Positions 27,460 through 37,594 of a DNA stretch of 64,000 nucleotides are shown here, piece by piece; within the stretch, counting starts at the first letter, position 1; each line of letters opens with the position of its first letter. The translations under genes were made by a program, and so were the position numbers. Below the pieces are notes generated by a model. It was not told the DNA's origin. It did no database searches and saw nothing but the letters and a program-made list of their open reading frames with translations. Source of the stretch: Paraburkholderia phytofirmans PsJN. Lineage in GTDB: Bacteria > Pseudomonadota > Gammaproteobacteria > Burkholderiales > Burkholderiaceae. The stretch covers positions 1,550,001 through 1,614,000 of the forward strand of contig NC_010676.1 of the NCBI RefSeq assembly GCF_000020125.1. Direction: 5' to 3'.

Positions 27460-28305
27460 CTAGCGTTTCTGATAAATGCGTTCGGTCGGACGGAATTCGT
27501 CGAACGCTTCGTAGTGTTTGGAAAACCGCAGACTTTCCTTGCTGCCCAAACCCAGGAATCCGCGCCGCACGAGCGCGTTCTCGAACAGACCCAACGCGCG
27601 ATCCTGCAAGCCGCGGTCGAAATAGATCAGCACATTGCGGCACGACACCAGATGCGCTTCGAGAAAGACTTCGTCAGTGGACAGGCTGTGGTCGGCGAAC
27701 ACCACGCGCTCTTTCAGCGAGCCCGCAAAGCGCGCGCCGCCATAAGCTGCATGATAGTAGTCGGACAGCGAACGCTTGCCGCCGGCCGCCAGATAGTTTT
27801 GCGTGAAGCCTTGAATGCGCTCCAGCGCGTAGATGCCGGCCTCGGCGCGCGCGAGCGCGTCCGGGTTGATATCCGTCGCGTAGAACAGCGTGCGTTCTGT
27901 GAGACCTTCTTCGTCGAAGAGGATTTTCAGCGACCAGAGTTCCTCGCCCGTGCTGCACCCCGCCACCCACACCTTGATCGACGGATAAGTGCGCAGACGC
28001 GGCAGCACGTGTTCGCGCAGCGCGAGGAAATACGCGGGGTCGCGAAACATCTCGCTGACCTGCACCGTGAGGTACTGGAACAGCCGCGAGAACTCGTCGC
28101 CGTTGCGCATGATGCGGTCCTGCAGCTGCGACAGCGTCTTCAGCCCGAATTCCTCGAGCGCCTGCGTCAGGCGGCGCCGCAGCGACGACATCGCGTAATG
28201 ACGGAAGTCGTGCTGATACTTGAGGTAAACCGCCTCCAGCAGCAGCTTCAACTCGATGTCGAAGTCGCTGATGCGTTGCGGTGCGTCGAATTCCGACTGG
28301 CTCAT
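27460..28305 (-). CDS. CheR-type protein-glutamate methyltransferase
   Basis: A 281-aa SAM-dependent methyltransferase of the CheR family. The N-terminal helical part contains YLKYQHDFRHYAMSSLRRRL, followed by the region FRDPAYFLALREHVLPRL. The SAM site is in VWVAGCSTGEELWSLKILF, with later blocks CRNVLIYFDRGLQDRALGLF and GFLGLGSKESL. CheR adds methyl groups to receptor glutamates. It starts 18 bp after the large hybrid kinase and is followed by a CheB domain protein. The absence of flagellar or cheA/cheW genes argues for a non-motility signalling role. Confidence 0.92.
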   Translation of the reverse strand: MSQSEFDAPQRISDFDIELKLLLEAVYLKYQHDFRHYAMSSLRRRLTQALEEFGLKTLSQLQDRIMRNGDEFSRLFQYLTVQVSEMFRDPAYFLALREHVLPRLRTYPSIKVWVAGCSTGEELWSLKILFDEEGLTERTLFYATDINPDALARAEAGIYALERIQGFTQNYLAAGGKRSLSDYYHAAYGGARFAGSLKERVVFADHSLSTDEVFLEAHLVSCRNVLIYFDRGLQDRALGLFENALVRRGFLGLGSKESLRFSKHYEAFDEFRPTERIYQKR

Positions 28306-28323
28306 CGTGTTCCCATGCTCCTT

Positions 28324-31300
28324 CTACCGTTGCCTCAGCCAGACGCGGCACAGCGCGACCAGCTTGTCCACGTCGATCGGCTTCGAGACGTAGTCGTCCG
28401 CGCCGGCTTCGAGGCAGCGCGTGCGGTCGTTCGCCATGGCCTTCGCCGTCAGCGCGATGATCGGCAGATGAGCAAAACGCGGATCGCGGCGAATCTCGCC
28501 CATCGCGGTCAATCCGTCCATCTCCGGCATCATGATGTCCATCAGGATCAGATGCACTTCGGGGCCGTTTTCCAGCGCTTCGAGCGCTTCGCGGCCGTTG
28601 CGCGCAATCTGCAGTTTCGCACCGAGCGGCTCCAGCACGTGCGAGAGCGCGAAAATATTGCGGACGTCGTCTTCGGCCAGCAGGATCGTGCGGCCCTCGA
28701 AGGCATTGTCGCGCTGACGCACCGTGCGCAGCATGCGCTGCTGCTCGGGCGCGAGCGACGACTCCACGCTGTGCAGGAACAGCGTCACTTCGTCGAGCAG
28801 GCGCTCGGGCGACTTCGCGCCCTTGATGATGATCGATTTCGAATAGCGGCGCAGGCGGTGCTCTTCCTCGTCGGACAGCATGCGGCCCGTGTACACGATC
28901 ACCGGCAACGCGGCATGCGCGGTATTCGCCGCGAGCCGTTCGAGCAGATCGTAGCCGGTGCCGTCGGGCAGCGCGAGATCGGTCACGACGCAGTCGAAGC
29001 TGAATTTCCCAAGATACTCCAACGCTTCAGTCAAGGTTGCGACTGCAACGATCTCGGTGTTTTCGCTTTGCAGCAATGCGCGGATGCTCTCGCGCATCGG
29101 CGCGTCGTCCTCGATCACCAGCACGCGTTTGAGGCGCTGCTGCAGGCGCGCTTCGAGGCGGCGGATCGCGGCTTCCATCGTGCTGCGCGCGGTCGGCTTG
29201 AGCGTATAGCCGATGGCGCCGAGGTGCAGCGCCTTGTCGGCGTGATCGGTAGCGGAGACGATGTGGATCGGAATATGACGCGTGAGCGGATCGTTCTTCA
29301 GCCACTCCAGCACGGTCAGGCCGGAACGGTCCGGCAGGCCGACGTCGAGCAGGACCGCCGCCGGGCGCATGTCGCGCACCAGCGCGAGCCCGCTGGCGGC
29401 GCTGCTCGCGTGAACGAAGTCGAAGTCGAGTTCGTGGGTCAGGTCGCGCAGGATTTCGGCGAAGGCCGCATCGTCTTCCACGGCGATGATCAGACGGCCG
29501 GCGCGGGTACGGTTGTCGCGGTCGTCGGCAATCGGACTGCGGGTGGTTTCGGGCGAGTTGCCGTTGGTTAGGCCGCTGGTTGAGCCGCTAATCAGGCCGT
29601 TGGCCGGCGTGATCACGGTGGGCTGGCTGCCGCGCGAAAGTGGGTGCGCCAGCAGCGGTTCCGTCGTCGGTTCGGCCACGGCCTGCGCGCCAGCCGGTGC
29701 CTGAGCCGGGGCGAACATCGGCGCCGTTGCGTGGTGCGCGTCCTGGCTCGCATTCAGCGCCGCTTCGGCATCGAGCGGCAACCAGAGCGTGAACACACTG
29801 CCCTTGCCGACTTCGCTCGCGACGGTGATCCGGCCGCCGAGCAGGCGCGAAAACTCCCGCGAAATCGACAGGCCCAACCCGCTGCCGCCGTATTGACGGC
29901 TGGTGGAACCGTCGGCTTGCTGGAACGCTTCGAAGATCATGTCCAGCTTGTCGGCCGCGATGCCGATGCCGGAATCGCGCACGTCGAAGCGCAGCATGCC
30001 GCCTTCAGCTGGCGCGACAGACAGCGCCACCTCACCGCGTTCCGTGAATTTCACCGCGTTCGAAAGCAGGTTGCGCAGAATCTGCGTGACACGCTGGCCG
30101 TCGGTGATGAAGGTATCCGGTGTGCCGGGCAAGCGGTCGAACGCAAGGCTCAAATGCCTGGCGCCGGCCAATGGCTTGAAGGTTTCCTCGAGCGCCTGCA
30201 AGGTCGCGTCGATCGACACCGTTTCGAGTTCGACCGTCACCTGCCCGGCTTCGACCTTCGACAGATCGAGAATATCGTTGATCAACACCAGCAAGTCGCT
30301 GTTCGACGCGTGAATCGTTTCCGCGTAGCGCACCTGCTCTTCCGTCAGATTGCCGGTACGGTTCTGCTGCAACAGCTTGGCGAGAATCAGCGAACTGTTC
30401 AGCGGCGTGCGCAGTTCGTGCGACATGTTGGCGAGGAACTCGGACTTGTAGCGGCTCGACTGTTCGAGGCGCGCCGCGTTGGCCGCGAGGTCGTCCTGCG
30501 CGCGCAGCAGGTCGGACTTCTGCCGCTCGAGACGCTGCGCGTATTCTTCGAGTTGCACGTTGGTCTGTTCGAGCTCGGCTTGCTGCGCTTCAAGACGCGT
30601 TTGCGATTCCATTAGCGCGCGGCCGCGCTCTTCGAGCCCTTCGTTGGAGACGCGCAATTCTTCCTGCTGCACCTGCAGTTCTTCGTTCAACTGCTGCGTT
30701 TCGGCCAACGCGTCCTGCAACCGCTCGCGATACAGCGCGGCTTCGACAAAGTCGCCCATGCTCTTCGCGATCAGTTCCATGAACTCCTGATCGCGCACGC
30801 CCAGTTCGCGAATGAAGCCCAGTTCGACGACGCCGTTGACCTGGCCGTCGTTTTCGATCGGCATAACAAGCAGGTTTTTCGGCGCGCTCTTGCCGGTCGC
30901 GGACACGACCTGCACGTAGTCCGCCGGCACGTCGCGCAAGACCAGCGTGCGGCGCGCCGCAGCCGCCTGGCCGATCAGCGTCTCGCCTTCGGCGAAACTG
31001 CGCGCGGCGGCCTGCTCGCTTTCGCGGCTAAAACCGTAAGTCGCGATCCGGCGCAGCGTGCCGTGCTGCTTATCGCGCACGTAGAGCGCGGCCACGACGG
31101 CGTCCAGATATTGCGCGAGAAAGTCGAGCATCGCGCGGCCCACCAGCGGCGAGTTAGTCTGCCCGACCACTTTTTCAGCAAGCAGGCGCTGCCCGGAGCG
31201 CAACCACACTTGCTCCTGCAGCATCTCGGTCTGTTCGGCCTGCTGGCGCAACGCGCCATCATAGGTGGTCGACAGGCTCATCAATTCGCGGCGGCCCATC

Positions 31301-31911
31301 CATGCGAGCAAACCGCTCACGCCCAGGCTGAAGAGCAGGAACACGCTCACGAGTATCGTGGTGACGCGGCGCGTAGCTTCGCTGCGCTCCTGGCGCAGGC
31401 GCAGCTCGACGTCGAGAAAATCGCCGAATTCACGGCGCGTTTCGTCGAATTCGATCTTGCCGCGCCCGCTCGCCACGGCGGCCTCGAAGTTCTGATTGCG
31501 ACGGCGCGCGTCGATCATCTCCTCGGCAAAACGGCTCCAGCGTTGCTGGATCGCCTGAATCTGCTTGAGCTTTTCGACTTGCGGCGGGTTGTCGGCGACC
31601 ATCTGCTGCAGCGCTTCGATCTGCGTCTTGAAGCGCGGGCCGCCATTTTCAAAAGGCGCGAGGAAGCTCTCGTCGCCCGTGATCAGGAAGCCGCGCATCG
31701 ACGATTCGCGATCGACCGCGAGACGCAGCATTTCATTGGCCTGACCGATCACGCGCTCGGAATGCTCGGCCCAGTTCATGGTCGAGACCAGATAAGCAAT
31801 CAGTCCGACGAAGACGGCTATCGTGACCAGGCCGACACCCAGGGGCAAGGCAATATTGCGGCGAATGATGCTGCGAAAACGATTCTGGTCGACGGCCTGA
31901 GATGCGGTCAT
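28324..31911 (-). CDS. Large hybrid sensor histidine kinase (CHASE3-like, GAF, HisKA, three receivers)
   Basis: A 1195-aa membrane kinase. Two membrane segments (~20-42 and ~185-206) flank a periplasmic helical domain like CHASE3. A GAF-like domain spans ~240-395, then a Gln/Glu-rich coiled coil (~400-485). The phospho-acceptor H498 is in FLANMSHELRTPLNSS, with N box ILRNLLSNAVKF and glycine boxes VRDSGIGIAADKL and GGSGLGLSISREFSRL. A Gly/Ser/Thr-rich linker leads to three receivers, each with its aspartate: LLDVGLPD (D856), VTDLALPDG and LMDIMMPEMDG. The start at 31911 is chosen at MTASQAVDQNRF; longer frame upstream is non-coding in appearance. It heads the operon with cheR, cheB and a receiver-kinase. 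Confidence 0.92.
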   Translation of the reverse strand: MTASQAVDQNRFRSIIRRNIALPLGVGLVTIAVFVGLIAYLVSTMNWAEHSERVIGQANEMLRLAVDRESSMRGFLITGDESFLAPFENGGPRFKTQIEALQQMVADNPPQVEKLKQIQAIQQRWSRFAEEMIDARRRNQNFEAAVASGRGKIEFDETRREFGDFLDVELRLRQERSEATRRVTTILVSVFLLFSLGVSGLLAWMGRRELMSLSTTYDGALRQQAEQTEMLQEQVWLRSGQRLLAEKVVGQTNSPLVGRAMLDFLAQYLDAVVAALYVRDKQHGTLRRIATYGFSRESEQAAARSFAEGETLIGQAAAARRTLVLRDVPADYVQVVSATGKSAPKNLLVMPIENDGQVNGVVELGFIRELGVRDQEFMELIAKSMGDFVEAALYRERLQDALAETQQLNEELQVQQEELRVSNEGLEERGRALMESQTRLEAQQAELEQTNVQLEEYAQRLERQKSDLLRAQDDLAANAARLEQSSRYKSEFLANMSHELRTPLNSSLILAKLLQQNRTGNLTEEQVRYAETIHASNSDLLVLINDILDLSKVEAGQVTVELETVSIDATLQALEETFKPLAGARHLSLAFDRLPGTPDTFITDGQRVTQILRNLLSNAVKFTERGEVALSVAPAEGGMLRFDVRDSGIGIAADKLDMIFEAFQQADGSTSRQYGGSGLGLSISREFSRLLGGRITVASEVGKGSVFTLWLPLDAEAALNASQDAHHATAPMFAPAQAPAGAQAVAEPTTEPLLAHPLSRGSQPTVITPANGLISGSTSGLTNGNSPETTRSPIADDRDNRTRAGRLIIAVEDDAAFAEILRDLTHELDFDFVHASSAASGLALVRDMRPAAVLLDVGLPDRSGLTVLEWLKNDPLTRHIPIHIVSATDHADKALHLGAIGYTLKPTARSTMEAAIRRLEARLQQRLKRVLVIEDDAPMRESIRALLQSENTEIVAVATLTEALEYLGKFSFDCVVTDLALPDGTGYDLLERLAANTAHAALPVIVYTGRMLSDEEEHRLRRYSKSIIIKGAKSPERLLDEVTLFLHSVESSLAPEQQRMLRTVRQRDNAFEGRTILLAEDDVRNIFALSHVLEPLGAKLQIARNGREALEALENGPEVHLILMDIMMPEMDGLTAMGEIRRDPRFAHLPIIALTAKAMANDRTRCLEAGADDYVSKPIDVDKLVALCRVWLRQR

Positions 31912-32489
31912 TTTTTCTGTCTTCGGCGTGGCGAATCGAGTCGATTCGGAATATTTTTCGGGTATTTCGCGTGATGCTTTGTCTCGCGAAGCGACGCGCG
32001 TAATCATACAGGATGGGTTTGTTTTTGAGACGTGCGCGTGGCGGTTCAGGCTTGCTGGACGGGGCTGTTGCCGCTGCCGTAGGCGTATATCGTGTCGGGC
32101 GACCGCTTCGATGAGATCCGCTACTGGGACTCGCGGTTCATCATGCTCGGCTTTGAACAGAGCGGATAGCATGCGTTGGTTGTGGGCGAACTGAGAACTT
32201 CGCAACGCTGATCGATCGGTGCGGCCATAGTCTGGACGACAACCGTATTTACTGAATCGCTCGCAACCGCCGTTCAGCCGGCTATGAGTGATCCGTCGAG
32301 TTGGAGCTCTCGACTCGCTGCCCATTCTCTCGCGTGCTGTATCCGCAAACAGTGCAAACGTCGCGTCCTGGCGATATTGCCGAAGGCCCGACGGGCGTGT
32401 CGACAACTGCCGCTTCCGCCGCCGCGCCGAAGAATACGCATCGTCTGCACGGCACGCGCGCGAATCCCCAACACTCTCCACGCCGCAAC
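31912..32489. other. Intergenic region upstream of the signalling operon
   Basis: No convincing gene was found. It lies between the large kinase start and the katE terminator and should contain the promoter of the leftward signalling operon. Several short frames exist on both strands, but their translations are Arg/Ala-rich without recognisable motifs or ribosome sites. The stretch near 31911-32030 is AT-richer, as expected for a promoter, but no single box pair stands out. Confidence 0.5.
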
Positions 32490-32525
32490 AAAAAAAGACC
32501 CGGCCAGTACGAACCAGCCAGGTCT
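32490..32525 (-). terminator. Rho-independent terminator of katE
   Basis: Read on the minus strand, AGACCTGGCTGG and CTGGCCGGGTCT form a stem with a short loop, followed by a run of seven T (A-run at 32490-32496). It begins about 20 bp after the katE stop. Confidence 0.85.
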
Positions 32526-32545
32526 CTTAACGACTCACCGCACGC

Positions 32546-34678
32546 TCAAGCCGGCACGGTCTCAGCCTGCTTCGCCCGCGACCACACGCGATGCTGCCCG
32601 GCCGCCTTGATGAAGGCCTTCAGCACATCGGCGGCCTGCTTGTCATCGCCGGTGGCAACACCGTCGGCGTGGTCGGGCAAGTGCGCGGCAGTGAGCACGT
32701 CACGTCCCGCGCCGATCGCCGCGATCGCCTTCAGATGTTTGAACGCCTCGAGCACGAAATGCCGCGCGTCGCCGGATTGCGCCAGCATCTTCGCGCCCTT
32801 GTCGCCGCCCACCACGATCACCGCGTCGAACATGATCGACGGCAAGCCGGCAATCGTGGCGTCCGGCGCCATGCCGTCGATCGCGGCGAGCGTCGGCGCG
32901 ATCAGCATGGGCACCGCGCCCTCGCCTTGCAGCGCCTGCTGAAGCTTCTTGATGGCGGCGCCATCCGAACCCGGCGCGGCGAGCAGCGCGATCTTGCGCG
33001 TCTTGATGCCCGGCTGCACGCGGTTTAGCAAGCTCAGCGCGCGCGATTCCTTGGGGCCGGTCAGCTTCGCGGTGCCTTTCTTCGGCGCCGGCAATCCAAG
33101 CCCTTCGGCTACCTGCGCCGCGAGTCCCGCGTCGAAGTTGGCGAGAATCTCGTTCACCACGCGCGCGCGAATCTCGGGCTTCGTCACCTTGCCGAGTTCG
33201 AACTGATAGGCCGCGGCGATGTGGTCTTTCTCAGGCTGCGACATGCTGTTATAGAACAACGCGGCCTGCGAGAAATGATCGGCGAACGATTCGCTGCGCA
33301 CACGTATCTTGGTGCCTTCCACACGCTCCTGATAACTTTCGAAGCCGCCGTCGGACGGCGCCGGATCGGTTTCCTTCGGCCAGCCGCCGCTCAGCGAATT
33401 CGGCTCATACGAGGCCTGGCCGACATTGATCGTCTGGCGGTGCATCGCATCGCGCTGGTTGTTACTGAACGGGCACACCGGCCGGTTGATCGGAATTTCG
33501 TGGAAGTTCGGGCCGCCCAGCCGGCTGATCTGTGTATCCGTGTACGAGAACAAACGGCCTTGCAACAGCGGATCGTTCGAGAAATCGATGCCCGGCACGA
33601 TATGCCCCGGATGGAACGCCACCTGTTCGGTCTCGGCAAAGAAGTTGTCCGGGTTGCGATTGAGCGTCATCTTGCCGATGATCTTCACCGGCACGAGTTC
33701 TTCCGGAATCAGCTTGGTCGGATCGAGCAGGTCGAAATCGAATTTATGTTCGTCGGCTTCTTCAATGATCTGCACGCCGAGTTCGAACTCGGGGAAGTTG
33801 CCTGATTCGATCGACTCCCACAGATCGCGTCGATGAAAGTCCGGATCCTTGCCGGCCAGTTTCTGCGCTTCGTCCCACAGCAGCGAGTACGAGCCCAGCA
33901 CCGGGCGCCAGTGGAATTTGACGAAGCGTCCCTTGCCTTGCGCATTCACGAAACGGAACGTGTGAATGCCGAAACCTTCCATGGTGCGCAGGCTGCGCGG
34001 AATCGCGCGGTCCGACATGGTCCACAGCACCATATGCGCGGACTCGGGCACCAGCGAGACGAAGTCCCAGAAAGTGTCGTGCGCGGAGCCGCCGGTCGGC
34101 ATTTCGTTCGGGGCTTCCGGTTTGACCGCGTGGACGAAGTCGGGAAACTTGATGGCGTCCTGAATAAAAAACACCGGCATGTTGTTGCCGACCAGATCGT
34201 AATTGCCTTCCTGCGTGTAGAACTTCACGGCGAAGCCGCGCACGTCGCGCACCGTGTCGGCGGAACCGCGCGGACCCTGCACCGTGGAAAAGCGCACATA
34301 AACCGGCGTCTGCACAGCGGGGTCCTGCAGGAACGCGGCCTTGGTGTATTCCTTCATCGACTCGTACACCTGAAACACGCCGTGCGCCGCCGAACCGCGC
34401 GCATGCACGATGCGCTCCGGAATGCGTTCGTGGTCGAAGTGCGTGATCTTCTCACGCATGATGAAATCTTCGAGCAGCGAGGGGCCGCGTGGACCGGCGC
34501 GCAGGCTGTTCTGATTGTCGGAGATCTTGACGCCCTGATTGGTTCTCAGCGCCTGGCCTTCCGGACTGACTCGAAACTGTTCGAGATCCTTCGACTTCGG
34601 ATCGGCTTGCGGGGCTTGCGGGTTACTCGCCTGCGCGTTCTTCGCTGCGGGCTTCTGCGTAGTCGTTTTACCTGCCAT
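32546..34678 (-). CDS. katE: Large-subunit catalase, HPII/KatE type
   Basis: A clade II monofunctional haem catalase of 710 aa that breaks down hydrogen peroxide. The catalytic histidine is in [19 protein letters not shown], the asparagine region in [15 protein letters not shown], and the haem-ligand tyrosine in [19 protein letters not shown]. Residues ~560-700 form the extra flavodoxin/DJ-1-like domain of large catalases ([18 protein letters not shown]). The N-terminus is Ala/Lys/Gln-rich. The start at 34678 has AAGGAGC about 9 bases upstream; the frame extends to 34735 without support. It is monocistronic, with its own terminator, and sits in a neighbourhood of other oxidative-stress genes. 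Confidence 0.95.
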   Translation of the reverse strand: MAGKTTTQKPAAKNAQASNPQAPQADPKSKDLEQFRVSPEGQALRTNQGVKISDNQNSLRAGPRGPSLLEDFIMREKITHFDHERIPERIVHARGSAAHGVFQVYESMKEYTKAAFLQDPAVQTPVYVRFSTVQGPRGSADTVRDVRGFAVKFYTQEGNYDLVGNNMPVFFIQDAIKFPDFVHAVKPEAPNEMPTGGSAHDTFWDFVSLVPESAHMVLWTMSDRAIPRSLRTMEGFGIHTFRFVNAQGKGRFVKFHWRPVLGSYSLLWDEAQKLAGKDPDFHRRDLWESIESGNFPEFELGVQIIEEADEHKFDFDLLDPTKLIPEELVPVKIIGKMTLNRNPDNFFAETEQVAFHPGHIVPGIDFSNDPLLQGRLFSYTDTQISRLGGPNFHEIPINRPVCPFSNNQRDAMHRQTINVGQASYEPNSLSGGWPKETDPAPSDGGFESYQERVEGTKIRVRSESFADHFSQAALFYNSMSQPEKDHIAAAYQFELGKVTKPEIRARVVNEILANFDAGLAAQVAEGLGLPAPKKGTAKLTGPKESRALSLLNRVQPGIKTRKIALLAAPGSDGAAIKKLQQALQGEGAVPMLIAPTLAAIDGMAPDATIAGLPSIMFDAVIVVGGDKGAKMLAQSGDARHFVLEAFKHLKAIAAIGAGRDVLTAAHLPDHADGVATGDDKQAADVLKAFIKAAGQHRVWSRAKQAETVPA

Positions 34679-34883
34679 GAGAATCTGCTCCTTGCGTTCG
34701 GGGGCGTGCCGGTGGGGAAATCCGGTCTGACGCACCGAAACAAGGCAGCAATCGATATACCCGCGTTGGCTCGTCCCTAATCACGCTCGCTGGTACATAA
34801 GAAGCGATGCCGAACGCGCGGTGCGGCGGGCACGCTGCGGATCACGCGCCGCCGTCCGTCCATTGAAGCGCCAATGCGCGCGA

Positions 34884-35780
34884 TCAGAAGCGGTAGTTGA
34901 TCGAAATATCGGCAACGCCGTTGGCTTTGCGGTGGGTGACCGGACTATTGCCTGCGCTCCCCACCAGTTGCTGGAAGGCGCCGTCCGCTGTGGCAAACCA
35001 GTGCTTGTCGAACAGCCACACGGCGCTGATGCCGAAACCCACCGACTTGAAGCCGGCGCTCGCGTGGTATTGCGAGTATTTCGAATTCGCCGCCTGCGTC
35101 TGATTCACGCCGAACCAGCTATTCATATAAGTGGAATCCGCCAGCGTCACGTTCGGCCCGGCGAACCAGAAGAACTTCTTGGTGCTGCCCGGCATCGGCA
35201 TATAGGCGCCGAGATCGCCGATCCAGCCGTTCGAGCCGCCGAAATAGCGCCTGACGTCCGCTCGCAGCACGAGCGGGAAATCCTTCGAGATCACATACTC
35301 GCCGGACAGCTTGACGCCCGGCGCGAGGTTGATATTGCCGAGGCCGTCCAACTCTTGCGGGTCGTCGTGACCGCGACGTCCCAGATCGTAGACGGCGGCA
35401 AGACTTGCGCGCCAGTTCTCGCCTTGCGCGAAGTTGACGCCGAGACCCTCGCCGCTAGAGAAGAAGAACAGATCCTTGTAACGCACGTCGATACTGGGTC
35501 CCGCCATCAGGTGATACCGGTCGGAACCCTCATAGCGCGGCTGGAACGACGTCGCCGCGCCAACTCGCACCTGCCAGTCCGGAATATTGGGCTGCCACAT
35601 CTTCTGCAGTGGAATGCCGACCGAGTATTGCCATTCGCCCAGTGGCGAGGGCGTCTGCGCCGAGGCCGAACCCGGTATGACACCGACGCCGCCGATCGCC
35701 ACCGCCACGAGGGAAGTTGCCGCGATGCCTGTTTGTTTATTGCGGGACTTGCCGCCCCGCTTTCTACGGCTGTTAAACAC
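34884..35780 (-). CDS. MipA/OmpV family outer membrane protein
   Basis: A 298-aa outer membrane beta-barrel. Its signal peptide has the hydrophobic run ATSLVAVAIGGVGVIPG and a likely cleavage after SASA (before QTPSPLG). The mature part shows family features: RYEGSDRYHLMAGPSIDVRY, FFFSSGEGLGVNFAQGENW, and the C-terminal strand ends ADISINYRF with a final Phe, the outer-membrane sorting signal. The start is GTG (35780), supported by GGAGG 6 bases upstream. MipA in E. coli scaffolds MltA and PBP1B, while OmpV-type members act as porins or adhesins; which applies here is unknown. Confidence 0.9.
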   Translation of the reverse strand: MFNSRRKRGGKSRNKQTGIAATSLVAVAIGGVGVIPGSASAQTPSPLGEWQYSVGIPLQKMWQPNIPDWQVRVGAATSFQPRYEGSDRYHLMAGPSIDVRYKDLFFFSSGEGLGVNFAQGENWRASLAAVYDLGRRGHDDPQELDGLGNINLAPGVKLSGEYVISKDFPLVLRADVRRYFGGSNGWIGDLGAYMPMPGSTKKFFWFAGPNVTLADSTYMNSWFGVNQTQAANSKYSQYHASAGFKSVGFGISAVWLFDKHWFATADGAFQQLVGSAGNSPVTHRKANGVADISINYRF

Positions 35781-36151
35781 CAGAAGCCTCCGATCTCGCC
35801 TATCGCGAAGGGGTTATGTTCTCGCCCCGGGATCCACAAGGGATAAAAGCACCCGGGCGACCGCCGCGTTACTACTTGCGGCATGTAATTTTTTCAGCGA
35901 ATGACACACATGGCTCGGCGAATTACACGATCCGCATCTGGTCAGAAGCCTGTAAATAGAGCCATTTGTCTGAACAGAGCGGTGCGAAAGATTTGCCGAT
36001 GGACGCACTAGTGCAAAATGCGGGCCTAGTCGCTGGAGAACGGGCTCGGGTGGGCTGAAGACAAAGAAGGGAATGCGCGGGACGCAGATGCGGATGCGAG
36101 GGACAAGGCACGGCCGGCACCGTACGAAACGGCGCCGGACACACTCGTGGC
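35781..36151. other. Intergenic region upstream of the MipA/OmpV gene
   Basis: No gene was found. It should hold the leftward promoter of the porin-like gene. A GC-rich inverted repeat (TCGCCCCGGG near 35822-35831 with CCCGGGCGA near 35852-35860) lies 40-80 bp upstream of the GTG start, so it may be a leader hairpin of that mRNA. No clear terminator for msrA was identified at the right end. Confidence 0.4.
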
Positions 36152-36898
36152 CTACTGCGATGCTTCGACCAGCACCGGCTTGTCGCGATACAGATTCGGG
36201 AACAGACGCTTCAGGTTGGCGACCTTCGGCATGTCGTTGATCGCGATATACGCCGAGTTGGGATGCAGCGTCAGATAGTTCTGGTGATACGACTCGGCGG
36301 GATAGAAGCCTTTAAACGGCTCGGCCTTCGTAACGATCGGCGCCGGGAAGGCGCGTGCCTTGTCGAGCTGCGCGATGTAGCTTTGCGCGACGCGCCGCTG
36401 CGTATCGTTTAGCGGAAACACCGCCGAGCGGTATTGCGTACCGCTATCCGGTCCCTGCCGGTTCAGTTGTGTCGGGTCCTGAATCACGGAGAAATACACC
36501 TGCAGCAACTGGCCGTAAGTGACCTGGGTCGGATCGAACGTCACCTGCACCGACTCCGCGTGCCCCGTCTCGCCGCCGCTGACCGTTTCGTACTGCGCGG
36601 TATCGCGCTGGCCGCCCGAGTACCCGGAAACGGCTTTCGTGACGCCGCGTACGTGCTGGAACACGCCCTGCACGCCCCAGAAGCAGCCTCCGGCGAAGAC
36701 TGCGGTCTCTTCGTGCGTGGCCGTGGCGGACACCGGTTCGTCGAGCCCCGGCGGCGCGATCACGACGGCGGCCTCCGATGAAAACGCCATACGCTGCGCC
36801 AGCAGCAGCGCAAGCGCGCCGAATCCGACCGACAGTGAAATCGCCGCCAGGCGCGAACGCGCCGGCTTGCCATCAATGCGTTTCTCGAACTTCGTCAT
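36152..36898 (-). CDS. msrA: Peptide methionine sulfoxide reductase MsrA, membrane-anchored or exported
   Basis: MsrA reduces the S-form of methionine sulfoxide in proteins. The 248-aa protein has the catalytic cysteine in FAGGCFWGVQGVFQHVRGV, then SGYSGGQRDTAQYETVSGG and GHAESVQVTFDPTQVTYG, and later FYPAESYHQNYL. The N-terminal ~40 residues include a hydrophobic segment (LAAISLSVGFGALALLLAQR), so the enzyme probably acts in the periplasm as a signal-anchored form. The ATG at 36898 has AGGTGA 6 bases upstream. It lies 23 bp after msrB, forming an envelope repair operon. Confidence 0.92.
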   Translation of the reverse strand: MTKFEKRIDGKPARSRLAAISLSVGFGALALLLAQRMAFSSEAAVVIAPPGLDEPVSATATHEETAVFAGGCFWGVQGVFQHVRGVTKAVSGYSGGQRDTAQYETVSGGETGHAESVQVTFDPTQVTYGQLLQVYFSVIQDPTQLNRQGPDSGTQYRSAVFPLNDTQRRVAQSYIAQLDKARAFPAPIVTKAEPFKGFYPAESYHQNYLTLHPNSAYIAINDMPKVANLKRLFPNLYRDKPVLVEASQ

Positions 36899-36921
36899 AT
36901 TGGTCACCTGCTTTGCTGAAC

Positions 36922-37446
36922 TCACGCGCCCGCTGTGGGCGTAAATGTCATCGCCAGACCGTTCATGCAGTAGCGCAGGCCGGTTGGCTTGGGGCCGTCG
37001 TCGAACACGTGGCCGAGATGGCCGCCGCAGCGCCGGCATAGCACTTCGTCGCGCGTCATGCCGAACGACTTGTCGGTATGCGTGACGACCGCGTGATCGA
37101 GCGGTTGCCAGAAACTCGGCCAGCCCGTGCCGCTATCGAACTTGGTCTTCGACGAGAAGAGCGGCAGTTTGCACCCCGCGCAGGCAAACGTGCCGGCGCG
37201 GTGCTCGTCGTTCAACGGACTGGTGAACGGGCGCTCCGTGCCCGCCTCGCGCAGCACGCGGTATTGCGCGTCGCTCAATAATTTGCGCCACTCGGCGTCA
37301 CTGTGCGTGACCTCGTAGGCGGCAGCCGCGCTGCCGCCTGGCGCTTGCGCTGGTTGCGCCGCGCGCGCCGTGCGCCACACCGAGGCGCCGCCGGCCAGCG
37401 ACAGCGCACCGATTAACCTGAAGAATATCCGTCTGTTGCAAGCCAT
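36922..37446 (-). CDS. msrB: Peptide methionine-R-sulfoxide reductase MsrB with Tat-like signal
   Basis: MsrB reduces the R-form of methionine sulfoxide. The 174-aa protein has zinc-ligand pairs [11 protein letters not shown] and [15 protein letters not shown], the block [15 protein letters not shown], and the catalytic cysteine in [13 protein letters not shown]. The N-terminus [18 protein letters not shown] looks like a twin-arginine signal followed by a hydrophobic core, so export as a folded protein is likely. It is the first gene of an operon with msrA. Confidence 0.92.
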   Translation of the reverse strand: MACNRRIFFRLIGALSLAGGASVWRTARAAQPAQAPGGSAAAAYEVTHSDAEWRKLLSDAQYRVLREAGTERPFTSPLNDEHRAGTFACAGCKLPLFSSKTKFDSGTGWPSFWQPLDHAVVTHTDKSFGMTRDEVLCRRCGGHLGHVFDDGPKPTGLRYCMNGLAMTFTPTAGA

Positions 37447-37594
37447 GATGATCGCTCCGGAAAGTCCGTACCGTTCACCCGTTCCCGGCGCCGAGCGCGC
37501 CGCCCGCGAGTGGTCCCGATGCTTGGTCGCACGAGAGCGGGATAAATGACAGCATGCGCGTCTTTTCGTGCCATGGTGGCAGCCGCACTGGCAA

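Noticed and set aside
31912..32481. 190-residue N-terminal extension of the large hybrid kinase
   Set aside because: The sequence has no motif and low-complexity Arg/Ser content; the first membrane helix follows closely after ATG 31911.
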